A stretch of 64,000 nucleotides of DNA from Polymorphobacter fuscus (lineage in GTDB: Bacteria; Pseudomonadota; Alphaproteobacteria; Sphingomonadales; Sphingomonadaceae): NCBI RefSeq assembly GCF_011927825.1, contig NZ_JAATJI010000001.1:992001-1056000 (forward strand). The letters are read 5' to 3'. The notes beneath the pieces were generated by a model that was not told the DNA's origin, did no database searches, and worked only from the letters and a program-made list of their open reading frames with translations. Positions 44,138-52,928 of this stretch are shown in pieces. Numbering within the stretch: the stretch's first letter is position 1; every line of letters begins with the position of its first letter. The position numbers and the translations under genes were made by a program.

Positions 44138-44212
44138 TGGCTGGGGCGGCAGGATTCGAACCTGCGAATGCCGGTACCAAAAACCGGTGCCTTACCACTT
44201 GGCGACGCCCCA
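44138..44212 (-). tRNA. tRNA-Gln (anticodon UUG)
   Basis: Read on the minus strand, the 75 bases fold as a full cloverleaf: acceptor TGGGGCG pairing with CGCCCCA, discriminator G and encoded CCA, anticodon stem CCGGT/ACCGG with loop TTTTGGT giving anticodon TTG, and the T-loop GGTTCGAATCC. UUG reads CAA and, with wobble, CAG, so this is glutamine. It lies just upstream of leuC on the same strand. Confidence 0.97.
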
Positions 44213-44286
44213 TCGCTGCGACTGCGACCTAGGTCAGCAGCGCTTGCTCGGCAACCCGAAAACCATCGCTGCGACGCCGACAGCCG

Positions 44287-45315
44287 TCACTCTGCCGGTC
44301 GGCCGGCGGGCACGAAGCGCGTCAATGCCATCACCACCGCATAGGCAATGAAGCTGACGACCAGCCAGCCAAAGGCAGTGCCGGGCCATAGCAGCGCCGC
44401 CAGATTGGGAAGCGCCACCAGGCCCAGATAGATGACAAGGCCGCGCGGCCAGCCGATGCGCGCGTAGAGGTGATGATGGAAATGGTCGCGGTCGGCGTGA
44501 AAGGGGGACCTCCCCCCGGCGATCCGCACCGCCATCAGCCGGATCGTGTCGAAAACCGGAATGGCGAACAACAGCGCCACGTCATCGGCGCGCATCGCCG
44601 TCCCTTCGTCATTATAGACGTAGATCGCGAGCAGCCCGAACAGCGCCGACAGGGCGTAGCTGCCGCCATCGCCGAGGAACAATCTGCGGCGCAGGTTGAA
44701 GACCAGCAAGACCAGCAGCGCCGCGCCCGTCGCCAGCAGCACCGGCAGCAGCAACAGGGCGCCATGGGCGGCATGGACGGTCAGCACGGCCGTCCAGACG
44801 AGGCCGCAACCGACGACGATACCGTCCTTGCCATCCGCCATATTGACCGCATTGAGCAGGCCGACGAGGCACAACAAGGTGAACGCCAATCCGACATAAC
44901 CACCCAGTACCATGCGATCGGCATCGGCAAAGCGCAGCGCCAGCACCTGGAAGTCGGTCGCCGATGCCACCACCACGCCCAGCGCCAGCAACGCCAGCAC
45001 CAACCGGATCACCGGCGGCAGATGCACGCGGTCATCGGCCACGCCGATCGCGAACATCGCCGCCACCGCCGCCGCCAGCCACGCCAGCTGCGGGTCACCA
45101 TAATGGGCAAGGGCCAGCAGCGACCCCACGACCGCGGCTGCCGCGACAGCAATACCGCCGACGAGCGGCGTCGCCCGGGCATGAATCTTGCGGCCGCCAT
45201 CGGGATGGTCGAGAAGGCGCAAGGCCCTGCCGATCCGCATCGCATTGGCACCGACCAGCGTCGCAATCCCCAAACCGAGAAACGCAGCGATCGCGAAAAG
45301 CAACAGTGTCGACAT
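44287..45315 (-). CDS. WecA/TagO-like undecaprenyl-phosphate sugar-phosphate transferase
   Basis: 342 residues with about ten to eleven membrane helices. Family motifs: DHPDGGRKIHARATPLVGGIA near the N-terminus, the catalytic Asp-rich GVADDRVHLPP, NAVNMADGKDGI, FLGDGGSYALS, and FHADRDHFHHHL. The family transfers a sugar-1-phosphate from UDP-sugar to undecaprenyl phosphate at the inner membrane, starting a surface polysaccharide. It is divergent from an NDP-sugar epimerase across a 102-base gap, a logical pairing. Exact sugar unknown. Confidence 0.93.
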   Translation of the reverse strand: MSTLLLFAIAAFLGLGIATLVGANAMRIGRALRLLDHPDGGRKIHARATPLVGGIAVAAAAVVGSLLALAHYGDPQLAWLAAAVAAMFAIGVADDRVHLPPVIRLVLALLALGVVVASATDFQVLALRFADADRMVLGGYVGLAFTLLCLVGLLNAVNMADGKDGIVVGCGLVWTAVLTVHAAHGALLLLPVLLATGAALLVLLVFNLRRRLFLGDGGSYALSALFGLLAIYVYNDEGTAMRADDVALLFAIPVFDTIRLMAVRIAGGRSPFHADRDHFHHHLYARIGWPRGLVIYLGLVALPNLAALLWPGTAFGWLVVSFIAYAVVMALTRFVPAGRPAE

Positions 45316-45417
45316 CCGCGCAGTCTTCTCCGGTCACCGGCTTTCTACGAACCCCTCTAGTCTCGATGGCCATTGGCGCGCAAGAGTGTGCAACTACGGT
45401 GTAATGGTTATCAATAA

Positions 45418-46425
45418 ATGAAAATTCTCGTGACCGGTGCGGCCGGGTTCATCGGTGCCCATGTGGTGCGCGCCTTGCTTGCCAGGGGCGAAACGGTCAT
45501 CGGCATTGATAATCTTAACGATTATTATCCTGTGATCCTCAAGCAGGCGCGGCTGGAACGATTAATCGGCCGTCATGACGATTTCCGATTCGTCACTGCC
45601 GATTTTGCGGACAGCGCCGCGCTGCACAGCGCCATTGCCGGTGAATCGATCGACCGGATCATCCACCTCGGCGCCCAGGCCGGCGTGCGCTATTCGATCG
45701 ACAACCCCCGTGCCTATGCGCACAGCAACCTGGCAGGGCAGCTCGAAATTCTCGAACTGGCGCGCACGCTGCAAGTCCAACACCTTGTCTATGCGTCGTC
45801 GTCTTCGGTCTATGGCGACGCGGCGCGGCTGCCGCTCGATGCGGAGGATCGCGCTGACCGGCCGGTCAGCTTCTATGCCGCCACCAAGAAGTCGAATGAG
45901 TTGATGGCCGAAAGCTATGCCCATCTTTATCGCATTCCCACGACCGGCCTGCGCTTTTTCACCGTCTACGGCCCCTGGGGCCGGCCCGACATGGCGCTCT
46001 GGCGCTTCGTCGAGCGGATCTTTGCGCAGACACCGTTGCCGATATACAACAACGGCGCGATGAAGCGCGACTTCACTTATATCGACGATATCGTCGCCGG
46101 CGTCCTGGCGGCGCTCGACCGCCCCCCCGCCAGCGACGGTGCGCCCAAGCCGGGAGGCAGCACCAGCCCGCATGCGGTCTACAATCTCGGCAACGACGAT
46201 CCGGAAGAACTCGGCCGGCTGGTGGAATTGATCGGCGACGCCTGCGGCATCACCCCGGTTCTCGACTATCTGCCGATGCAGCCCGGCGACGTCACCGCCA
46301 CCTGGGCCGACATCGGTCCGGCGCGCCGCGACCTGGGCTATGACCCGGCCACGCCGCTGGCGGTCGGCGTGCCGGCCTTCGTCGACTGGTATCGCAGCTA
46401 TACCGGAGCCATATCGCGGCGATGA
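45418..46425 (+). CDS. NAD-dependent UDP-sugar epimerase (UDP-glucuronate 4-epimerase-like)
   Basis: 335 residues. Extended SDR with TGAAGFIGAHV near the N-terminus, the diagnostic DNLNDYYPVILKQARLERL, catalytic Ser-Ser in YASSSSVYGD and YAATKKSNE (Tyr-x-x-x-Lys). The DNLNDYY signature and length match UDP-glucuronate 4-epimerase (LpsL/CapI type), which makes UDP-galacturonate for lipopolysaccharide or capsule. ATG at 45418 has no clear Shine-Dalgarno sequence in front of it. Its stop overlaps the next gene by four bases. Confidence 0.92.
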   Translation: MKILVTGAAGFIGAHVVRALLARGETVIGIDNLNDYYPVILKQARLERLIGRHDDFRFVTADFADSAALHSAIAGESIDRIIHLGAQAGVRYSIDNPRAYAHSNLAGQLEILELARTLQVQHLVYASSSSVYGDAARLPLDAEDRADRPVSFYAATKKSNELMAESYAHLYRIPTTGLRFFTVYGPWGRPDMALWRFVERIFAQTPLPIYNNGAMKRDFTYIDDIVAGVLAALDRPPASDGAPKPGGSTSPHAVYNLGNDDPEELGRLVELIGDACGITPVLDYLPMQPGDVTATWADIGPARRDLGYDPATPLAVGVPAFVDWYRSYTGAISRR

Positions 46426-47462
46426 GCAAGTCGCTGCGCCTGTCCGAAAAATGGTTCAACCGCGGCCTGTGGGTGATCGCGTTCGTCTTTGCCGGCTTCC
46501 TGATCGGGCTGGGCAACGTCATCGTCGGGGACCTGCCGCAGGTCGACGGCCGGATCGAGCGGGAACAGTTCGTCGACCGCGCCGCGGTTGCGCCGCTGCG
46601 GCTTGAACGCGACGCCGCCATCGCCCGCGCCGAAGCGGCACAGCCGCCGCTCGACCAGGCCGAATTGCAGCTGCAGGCCGCGTCGCAGGCCTATCTGTCG
46701 GGGCGCGAGACCTTCCAGAACTGGGTCGCCACCCGCACCGCCACCGAACGGCCGGGGCAGGATACCGAGCTCGTCGCCCGCACCGCCCGCCTCGATGCCC
46801 TCAAGGCCGCGGAGGACAAGGCGCGCAAGGATGCCGAAGCGCAGCGCCAGATCATGCTCGATGCCCGCCAGGCGCAGTCGCGCGCCGAAGCGCGGCTGGT
46901 GCCCTACACCGACGCCGCGCAAAAACGCTACGAAGCGGCGCTGCAAGCTTCCGAACTGCGCGTTTTCGGTTACCGGCTGGCACTGACCCTGCCGCTGCTG
47001 GTGATCGCCGGATGGCTGTTCGCGCGCCGGCGCCAGTCGAAATACTGGCCGTTCGTCTGGGGCTTCATCCTGTTCGCGCTGGTGGCGTTCTTCGTCGAAC
47101 TCGTGCCCTATCTGCCCAGCTATGGCGGCTATGTCCGCTTCGGCGTCGGCATCATCGTCACCGTCCTCGTCGGCCGCTATGCGATCATCGCGCTCAACGA
47201 TTATCTCGCCCAGCAGCGGCTGCAGGAAGCGCAGCCCAACCAGGCACGCCGCGACACGCTGAGCTATGACGCGGCCCTCGCCCGGCTCGACAAGGGGGTC
47301 TGCCCGGGCTGCGAACGCCCTGTCGACCTGAAAGACCCGGCCATCGACTTCTGCCCGCATTGCGGCATCGGCCTTTACGACCATTGCCACGCCTGCAACA
47401 CCCGCAAGAACGCCTTTTCGCCCTATTGCCACGCCTGCGGCACGCCGGCGAAGGCGGCCTGA
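46422..47462 (+). CDS. Membrane protein with coiled coil and C-terminal double zinc ribbon, unknown function
   Basis: 346 residues. One helix near 17-35, a long charged Ala/Glu-rich helical stretch (about 45-185, likely coiled coil), then two or three membrane helices (LALTLPLLVIAGWLF, FVWGFILFALVAFFVELV, VRFGVGIIVTVLVGRYAI). The C-terminus has four CxxC pairs (CPGC, CPHC, CHAC, CHAC), a double zinc ribbon. I recognise no function. ATG overlaps the epimerase stop (ATGA) and a 94-residue gene follows after three bases, suggesting a three-gene transcript. Confidence 0.8.
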   Translation: MSKSLRLSEKWFNRGLWVIAFVFAGFLIGLGNVIVGDLPQVDGRIEREQFVDRAAVAPLRLERDAAIARAEAAQPPLDQAELQLQAASQAYLSGRETFQNWVATRTATERPGQDTELVARTARLDALKAAEDKARKDAEAQRQIMLDARQAQSRAEARLVPYTDAAQKRYEAALQASELRVFGYRLALTLPLLVIAGWLFARRRQSKYWPFVWGFILFALVAFFVELVPYLPSYGGYVRFGVGIIVTVLVGRYAIIALNDYLAQQRLQEAQPNQARRDTLSYDAALARLDKGVCPGCERPVDLKDPAIDFCPHCGIGLYDHCHACNTRKNAFSPYCHACGTPAKAA

Positions 47463-47465
47463 GCC

Positions 47466-47750
47466 ATGGTGTTCGATCTCGGCCAGGCCCTGCACCGCAA
47501 GGCCGAGCACGAATCGGCGAGGCTCGACGATTTCGGCTTCCGGCTCCGCGCCCGCACCATGCGGCTGCTGGCGGACGCGCTCGGCCGGGATCCGGTGCCG
47601 CTGGTCGCCGCGATCGCGCTTCACGACGACGACCATATCCTCGCCGACCTCGGCGACGACGCCCGGGCCGCCTATCGCATCGCCCTCGCCGAAGCGCGCA
47701 CCCAGCTCACCGCCGAACTGGGCGACCCCTCGCCGCACCGGCTGGCCTAG
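47466..47750 (+). CDS. Small hypothetical protein
   Basis: 94 residues, mostly helical, rich in Asp, Arg and Leu, no signal peptide or membrane segment (FDLGQALHRKAEHESARLDDFGF.., LHDDDHILADLGDDARAAYR). No family recognised. It begins three bases after the zinc-ribbon protein and its end overlaps by four bases the end of the convergent CitE-like gene. Position, not sequence, supports it being real. Confidence 0.6.
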   Translation: MVFDLGQALHRKAEHESARLDDFGFRLRARTMRLLADALGRDPVPLVAAIALHDDDHILADLGDDARAAYRIALAEARTQLTAELGDPSPHRLA

Positions 47751-48574
47751 CCTGCAGCGTCGAGCACCCGCCGCGCCGCCTCGACATGCAGCGCCTCGAC
47801 CATCAGGCCTTCGAACGTCGTGACGCCCCGCCCCGCTGCAAGCCCTGCCTCATAGGCGGCGATCAGCCCGCGCGCCGTCGCCACTTCGGCGTCGCTCGGT
47901 GAAAACACCCTGTTGCACGGGTCCACCTGCGCGGGATGGATCAGCGACTTGCCGTCGAACCCCAGCATCCGGCCCTGTTCCGCCTCCGCGATAAAGCCCG
48001 CAGCGTCGCCGATATCCCCGAACACTCCGTCGATGGCCAGCACCCCCGCCGCCCGCGCCGCCAGCACGATCGCCGACAGGCTGTGGAGCAGCGGCGTCCG
48101 CGCCGCATCGGGCCGGCAGCGCAGGTCCTTGGCGAGGTCGTTGGTCCCCGCCAGCAGCGCCGCCACCCCGGGAACAGCCGCGATCCGCGGCGCCGCCAGC
48201 ACGCCGGCCGGCGTTTCGATCATCGCCCAGAGCGGCACACCGCCGGCCGCTGCCACCGCGGCGGCCGCCGATTCGGGCGACTCGACCTTGGGCACCACCA
48301 CCCCGGCAAAGCCCGCCGCCGCCGCAAGGTCCGCCGCCGACCACGGCGTTCCCAGACCGTTGACACGCAACAGCAACTGCTTCGCGCCCCAGCCACCGGC
48401 TGCCAGCGCGGCCACCGCCGCCGCGCGTGCCACGTCCTTGGCATCGGGTTGCACCGCGTCTTCCAGATCGAGAATGACGCAATCCGCCGCCAGTGTTCGC
48501 GCCTTGGCCACCGCGCTTTCGCGATTGGCCGGCAAATACAGGGCCGATCGTCGCGCCGCCGCTTTGTAGGTCAT
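47747..48574 (-). CDS. HpcH/HpaI-CitE-like CoA ester lyase
   Basis: 275 residues. The N-terminus RRSALYLPANRESAVAKARTLAADCVILDLEDAV with the metal-binding Glu and Asp is diagnostic of the CitE/malyl-CoA lyase family; LLRVNGLGTPW, VVVPKVESPESA, MIETPAGV and FDGKSLIHPAQ follow. Such enzymes cleave or form (S)-malyl-, citramalyl- or citryl-CoA. Strong ribosome site GAGGAGGAACG before the ATG. No citF/citD partners or other acyl-CoA genes are near, so it probably acts alone as an L-malyl-CoA or beta-methylmalyl-CoA lyase-like enzyme. The exact substrate is open. Confidence 0.9.
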   Translation of the reverse strand: MTYKAAARRSALYLPANRESAVAKARTLAADCVILDLEDAVQPDAKDVARAAAVAALAAGGWGAKQLLLRVNGLGTPWSAADLAAAAGFAGVVVPKVESPESAAAAVAAAGGVPLWAMIETPAGVLAAPRIAAVPGVAALLAGTNDLAKDLRCRPDAARTPLLHSLSAIVLAARAAGVLAIDGVFGDIGDAAGFIAEAEQGRMLGFDGKSLIHPAQVDPCNRVFSPSDAEVATARGLIAAYEAGLAAGRGVTTFEGLMVEALHVEAARRVLDAAG

Positions 48575-48648
48575 CGTTCCTCCTCGATTCGTCTATTCTT
48601 GCCGTGATGGGCTATAACGCCAGCCCGTGCTGTTCGGAGCAACACCCA

Positions 48649-49614
48649 GTGACCCTCGGAATCTTCGCCGCCGTCTTTTTGCTGCTGGTGCTCGCCGCCC
48701 TGTCCCAGGCCGTGGTCGTCGTGCGCCAGGGGCATGAATATACGCTGGAACGCTTCGGCCGCTTCACCATGGCGCTGCGCCCCGGCTTCAGCCTGATCAT
48801 CCCCTTTGTCGATCGCATCGGCCGCCGCATCAACATGATGGAACAGGTGCTCGACATTCCGGGGCAGGAGATCATCACCAAGGACAATGCCATCGTCGCC
48901 GTCGACGGCGTCGTCTTCTACCAGGTGCTCGACGCCGCCAAGGCCGCCTATGAAGTCGCCGATCTCTATTCGGCCATCGTCAACCTGACGACGACGAACC
49001 TGCGCACCGTCATGGGGTCGATGGACCTCGATGAAACCCTGTCGCAGCGCGACGCGATCAACGCCCGCCTGCTGACCGTCGTCGACGCCGCGACCAACCC
49101 CTGGGGCCTCAAGATCACCCGCGTCGAGCTGAAGGACATCCGGCCGCCCGCCGATATCGTCAACGCCATGGGCCGCCAGATGAAGGCCGAACGCGAAAAG
49201 CGCGCCAACATCCTCGAGGCCGAAGGCTTGCGCGCGTCCGAAATCCTGCGCGCCGAAGGCGCCAAGCAATCGCAGATCCTGCAATCCGAAGGCCGGCGCG
49301 AAGCCGCCTTCCGCGACGCCGAAGCCCGCGAACGCGCCGCCGAGGCCGAAGCCAAGGCGACCTCCATGGTCTCCGCCGCCGTCGCCAGTGGCGACCCCCA
49401 GGCGCTCAACTATTTCGTCGCGCAAAAATATGTCGATGCCATGCAGGCCTTCGCCACCTCGCCCAATGCCAAGACGGTGTTCATGCCGTTCGAGGCTTCG
49501 GCGCTCGTCGGCAGCCTCGGCGGCATCGGCGACTTAGTCCGCGCCGTCCGCCCCGATGTCGAAAACGCCGTCACGCCGCCGCCACCGCCGCGCCGCAAGA
49601 TGCCGTTCGAATGA
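48649..49614 (+). CDS. SPFH/stomatin-like membrane protease-associated protein
   Basis: 321 residues. A single N-terminal hydrophobic segment (LGIFAAVFLLLVLAALSQAVVVV) precedes the SPFH domain (RQGHEYTLERFGRFTMALRPGFSLIIPFVDRIGRRINMMEQVLDIPGQEIITKDN in outline), a helical EA-rich coiled coil (EAEGLRASEILRAEGAKQSQILQSEG) and a Pro-rich end. SPFH proteins oligomerise in detergent-resistant membrane patches. GTG at 48649 chosen for GGAG upstream; an ATG 14 codons earlier has no ribosome site. Its stop overlaps an nfeD gene, the usual partner. Confidence 0.93.
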   Translation: MTLGIFAAVFLLLVLAALSQAVVVVRQGHEYTLERFGRFTMALRPGFSLIIPFVDRIGRRINMMEQVLDIPGQEIITKDNAIVAVDGVVFYQVLDAAKAAYEVADLYSAIVNLTTTNLRTVMGSMDLDETLSQRDAINARLLTVVDAATNPWGLKITRVELKDIRPPADIVNAMGRQMKAEREKRANILEAEGLRASEILRAEGAKQSQILQSEGRREAAFRDAEARERAAEAEAKATSMVSAAVASGDPQALNYFVAQKYVDAMQAFATSPNAKTVFMPFEASALVGSLGGIGDLVRAVRPDVENAVTPPPPPRRKMPFE

Positions 49615-50045
49615 TCGCGCTGATCAACCCCTGGGGCTGGGCGATCCTCGCCGCAATTCTTGCCGGCGCCGAAATGGCGGTGCCCGGGGTGTTCATGATC
49701 TGGCTCGCCGGCGGCGCCGCCGCGACCGCGATCGTCAGCGCGGTCTTCGACATCGGCTGGGAAGCCCAGCTCGTCATCTTTGCCGCCTTTTCGATCCTTG
49801 CCGTCATCATCGGCCGCAGCCTGTTCGGGGAGGACGTGTCGCAGCCCGCCGACCCGGCGCTCAACCGCCGCGGCGAGCGACTGCTCGGCACCAGCGTCAC
49901 CGTGACGGAGGCGCTGCACAATGGCCGCGGCCGCGTCCAGGTCGGGGATTCCGCCTGGGCCGCCGAAGGCCCGGACCTGCCCGTCGGCGCCCGCGCCCGC
50001 ATCACCGGCATCGAAGGCGCGACACTGCACGTCGAGCCCGATTGA
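49611..50045 (+). CDS. NfeD-like membrane protein, short form
   Basis: 144 residues. Two or three membrane helices (WGWAILAAILAGAEMAVPGVFMIWLAGGAAATAIVSAVF region; LVIFAAFSILAVIIGRSLFG) and a C-terminal OB-fold of about 60 residues (LLGTSVTVTEALHNGRGRVQVGDSAWAAEGPDLPVGARARITGIEG). Short NfeD proteins lack the protease part and partner the SPFH protein encoded next to them. ATG overlaps the SPFH stop (ATGA). Confidence 0.92.
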   Translation: MIALINPWGWAILAAILAGAEMAVPGVFMIWLAGGAAATAIVSAVFDIGWEAQLVIFAAFSILAVIIGRSLFGEDVSQPADPALNRRGERLLGTSVTVTEALHNGRGRVQVGDSAWAAEGPDLPVGARARITGIEGATLHVEPD

Positions 50046-50054
50046 TCGCGGCGC

Positions 50055-50795
50055 TCAGGCCGCATCCCACCCCGCCAGCCGGCCGCGCAGCTTGCCCAGC
50101 GCCGCCTTCTTGATCTGGCAGACCCGCGCTGCTCCCACCCCCAGCACCTGGCCGATCTCCTCCAGATTCAGCTCCTCGACGAAATACAGTTGCAGCACCA
50201 TCGCCTCGCGCTCGGGCAGCGTCTTCACCGCCTCGGCGATCGCCGCCTGCATCGACCGCGATTGCAGCTGGTCATGGGCGTCGGGCGTGTCGTCGGCGAA
50301 CCAGTCGCTATGGTCCGAATAGACATCGTCGATCGACTCGACCTGTGCCGAATGCGTCGCCGCCATGGCGGTGCGATAGGCTTCGACGCTGATCTCCAGC
50401 TTTTCCGCCATTTCCGCGTCGGTCGCCGCCCGCCCGAGCAGGCCTTCGAGGCTCGACCGCACCTGCCCCCATTCGCGCCGCCGCCGCATCGCCGACCGCA
50501 CCAATGTCGCGCCCTTGCGCAGCTGGTCGATCATCGCACCGCGAATGCGCATCGTCGCATAGGTGGCAAAGGCGGCATGGCCGCGATCCTCGAAAGCCCG
50601 CGCCGATTCAACGAGGCTGACCATGCCGATCTGTACCAGATCCTCGACATCGAGCGCCGACGACACCCGGCCATGGACATGCCAGGCGATCTTCCTGACC
50701 AGCCCCATATGCGTCGACACCAGCCGTTCCGGATCGGTCCGCGCCAGCCGCGCCGGCGCATACAGCGCCGGATCGAGACCAAGTCGTGCATCCAT
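50055..50795 (-). CDS. fliA: RNA polymerase sigma factor FliA (sigma-28)
   Basis: 246 residues. Sigma region 2 (LVRKIAWHVHGRVSSALDVEDLVQIGMVSLVESARAF, FATYATMRIRGAMIDQLRK), region 3 (SLEGLLGRAATDAEMAEKL) and region 4 (LPEREAMVLQLYFVEELNLEEIGQVLGVGAARVCQIKKAALGKLR) are intact. FliA directs RNA polymerase to late flagellar genes and is held by FlgM, encoded in the same operon at 54036..54317. It is the last gene of the minus-strand flagellar operon, three bases after flhA. Confidence 0.96.
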   Translation of the reverse strand: MDARLGLDPALYAPARLARTDPERLVSTHMGLVRKIAWHVHGRVSSALDVEDLVQIGMVSLVESARAFEDRGHAAFATYATMRIRGAMIDQLRKGATLVRSAMRRRREWGQVRSSLEGLLGRAATDAEMAEKLEISVEAYRTAMAATHSAQVESIDDVYSDHSDWFADDTPDAHDQLQSRSMQAAIAEAVKTLPEREAMVLQLYFVEELNLEEIGQVLGVGAARVCQIKKAALGKLRGRLAGWDAA

Positions 50796-50798
50796 GGA

Positions 50799-52928
50799 TC
50801 AGTCTCCTGCAACAAGTTGGGGTTGGGACGCGTCGGCGCCGCCGCGGATTCCTGCCGCGTCGGCGCCGCCGGGAACTCCTGCCGCGTCGGCGCCGCCGAC
50901 GATCGCCACGACATCGATCGTGCGGTCGTCGGGGATCTCGCTGAACGCCAGCACCACGGGCTGCGGCAGCCGCACGCGCAGCAGCGCCCATAGTGGCCGG
51001 CGCACCAGCGGCACGGTGACGATGGCGAAGCGTCGGCCTTCGGCAACCAGCGGGGCGGCGGCCGCCGACACGGCCTCGCCGACCCGCGCGCCCAGGTCGG
51101 GGTCGAACGGCCATGCCGAGCCGCCAGCAGCGCGCACCGCATTGGCGAGCAGGCCTTCCAGCCCCGGATCGAGCGCGATCGCCGCGACGGGTTCACGCAG
51201 GCCCGCGAGCGTCTGGACGATCGCCGCGCCCAGCGCCGGGCGGATGATCTCGGTCAGTTCGGCGGGGTCGGGCGACCGCGCCGCGTTGTTGACGAGCGCC
51301 GAGACGATGGCGCGGGTGTCGCGCACCGGCACGCCTTCCTCGACCAGCCGCTGGAACACGCCGGTCACCGTCGCCAGCGGCAGCAGCTTGGGCACCAGCG
51401 CCCCGGCCAGCGCCGGCGCTTGTTCGGCGAGCGTGTCGAGCAGCGCCTGCACCTCGTCCTGCCCGATCAGGCGATGGGCATGGATCGACAGAAGATGGTT
51501 GAGATGGGTGCCGATCACCGAAGCCGCATCGACGACAGTATAGCCCGCCGCCGTCGCCAGATCGGCCTCCTCGGGCGCGATCCAGCGCGCCGGCAGGCCG
51601 AACGCCGGGTCGGTCACCGGCCGTCCTTCGATGGCAGCACTGACCGGCCCCGCCTCGATGGCGAGGACGTCGTCGGGAAACGCCAGATCCTCCCCCACCG
51701 TGACGCCGCCGATGGCGATGCGATAGGCAAAGGGGCTGAGCGCCAGATCGTCGCGGACGCGCACCGGCGGCAGCACGAAGCCGAGTGCCTTCGACAATTG
51801 CCGCCGGATACCGGTGATCCGCGCCATCAGTGGCGCACCCCGGCCTTCATCGACCATCGGCACCAGTCCGAAGCCGATATCGAGGCTCGCCGCCGCCGTG
51901 TCGGACACTTCGGCCCAGTCGATCGTCGTCGGCGCCGCCTCCGTCGCCTCGCTGACGGCGCGCACCGCCGGCGTTCGCAGCCGCCACGCGATAAGGCCGG
52001 CGCCGGCCGCCGCCGGCAGGATGACCAGCGCCGGCATCCCCGGAAGCAGCGCCAGCAACGCCAGGATGACCGCCACCGGCAGCCAGTTGCCGGCGCCCGA
52101 AAACTGGCTCGTCACCTGCCCCGCCAGATCCTGTTCGGAACCGACCCGCGTCACCACCATGGCCGCGGCGATCGACAGCAGCAGCGCCGGCACCTGCGCC
52201 ACCAGCCCGTCGCCGATGGCGAGCAACAGATAGACCCGCGCCGCCTCGCCGATGCCCAGCCCGTGCTGGACCGTGCCCAGGATCAGCCCGCCGACGATGT
52301 TGATGGCGAGGATGAGCACCCCCGCCACGGCATCGCCCTTCACGAACTTCGACGCGCCGTCCATGCTGCCATGGAAATCCGCCTCGGTCGTCACCTCCAG
52401 CCGCCGCGCCCGCGCTTCGTCGGCGGTCAACAGCCCGGCGTTCAGATCGGCGTCGATCGCCATCTGCTTGCCCGGCAGCGCATCGAGCGTGAAGCGCGCC
52501 GCGACTTCGGACACGCGCCCGGCGCCCTTGGTGATGACCACCAGGTTGATGATCATGAGGACGGCAAAGACGAAGATGCCGACGACATAGTCGCCGCCGA
52601 CCAGGAACGCCCCGAACGCCTCGATGACATGCCCCGCCGCGCTGGTTCCTTCATGGCCATGCACCAGCACCACGCGCGTCGAAGCGACGTTGAGCGAAAG
52701 TCGCAACAGGGTCGCGAACAGCAACACGGTCGGAAAGGCCGAAAAATCCAGCGGCTTCCTGGTGTTGATGGCGACCATCAGCACGATCAGCGACACGCCG
52801 ATGTTGAGGATGAAGAACAGGTCGAGCAGCACCGCCGGCAACGGCACCACCATCAGCAGCACCAGCAGCAGGATGGCGACCGGCAGCAGCGCCGCCCGCG
52901 GATCGAACCGAAGCGCAAGCCCCGCCAT
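50799..52928 (-). CDS. flhA: Flagellar export apparatus protein FlhA
   Basis: 709 residues. Eight membrane helices in the first 310 residues (LPVAILLLVLLMVVPLPAVLLDLFFILNIGVSLIVLMVAI..); the FHIPEP-region signature appears in TLLRLSLNVASTRVVL and FTLDALPGKQMAIDADLNAGLLTADEAR. The cytoplasmic domain ends in an unusual tail with GGADAAG repeats (see 50830..50897). FlhA forms the nonameric gate of the type III flagellar export system. ATG (52926-52928) overlaps the stop of the transglycosylase gene. The frame is open further upstream, but that part belongs to the neighbour. Confidence 0.96.
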   Translation of the reverse strand: MAGLALRFDPRAALLPVAILLLVLLMVVPLPAVLLDLFFILNIGVSLIVLMVAINTRKPLDFSAFPTVLLFATLLRLSLNVASTRVVLVHGHEGTSAAGHVIEAFGAFLVGGDYVVGIFVFAVLMIINLVVITKGAGRVSEVAARFTLDALPGKQMAIDADLNAGLLTADEARARRLEVTTEADFHGSMDGASKFVKGDAVAGVLILAINIVGGLILGTVQHGLGIGEAARVYLLLAIGDGLVAQVPALLLSIAAAMVVTRVGSEQDLAGQVTSQFSGAGNWLPVAVILALLALLPGMPALVILPAAAGAGLIAWRLRTPAVRAVSEATEAAPTTIDWAEVSDTAAASLDIGFGLVPMVDEGRGAPLMARITGIRRQLSKALGFVLPPVRVRDDLALSPFAYRIAIGGVTVGEDLAFPDDVLAIEAGPVSAAIEGRPVTDPAFGLPARWIAPEEADLATAAGYTVVDAASVIGTHLNHLLSIHAHRLIGQDEVQALLDTLAEQAPALAGALVPKLLPLATVTGVFQRLVEEGVPVRDTRAIVSALVNNAARSPDPAELTEIIRPALGAAIVQTLAGLREPVAAIALDPGLEGLLANAVRAAGGSAWPFDPDLGARVGEAVSAAAAPLVAEGRRFAIVTVPLVRRPLWALLRVRLPQPVVLAFSEIPDDRTIDVVAIVGGADAAGVPGGADAAGIRGGADASQPQLVAGD
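50830..50897 (-). repeat. 27-bp tandem repeat in the 3' end of flhA
   Basis: Two full 27-bp units (50830-50856 and 50857-50883), sharing their first 14 bases GCGTCGGCGCCGCC and the last bases CCTGCC, and a third 14-base partial copy (50884-50897). On the coding strand they specify the nine-residue GGADAAG(V/I)(P/R) repeats at the FlhA C-terminus. Unit length is a multiple of three, so copy changes keep frame. Confidence 0.85.

Noticed and set aside
45316..45417. Sigma-70 promoter for the epimerase in the 102-base divergent gap
   Set aside because: AT-rich sequence before the ATG is suggestive, but no -35/-10 pair has acceptable spacing.
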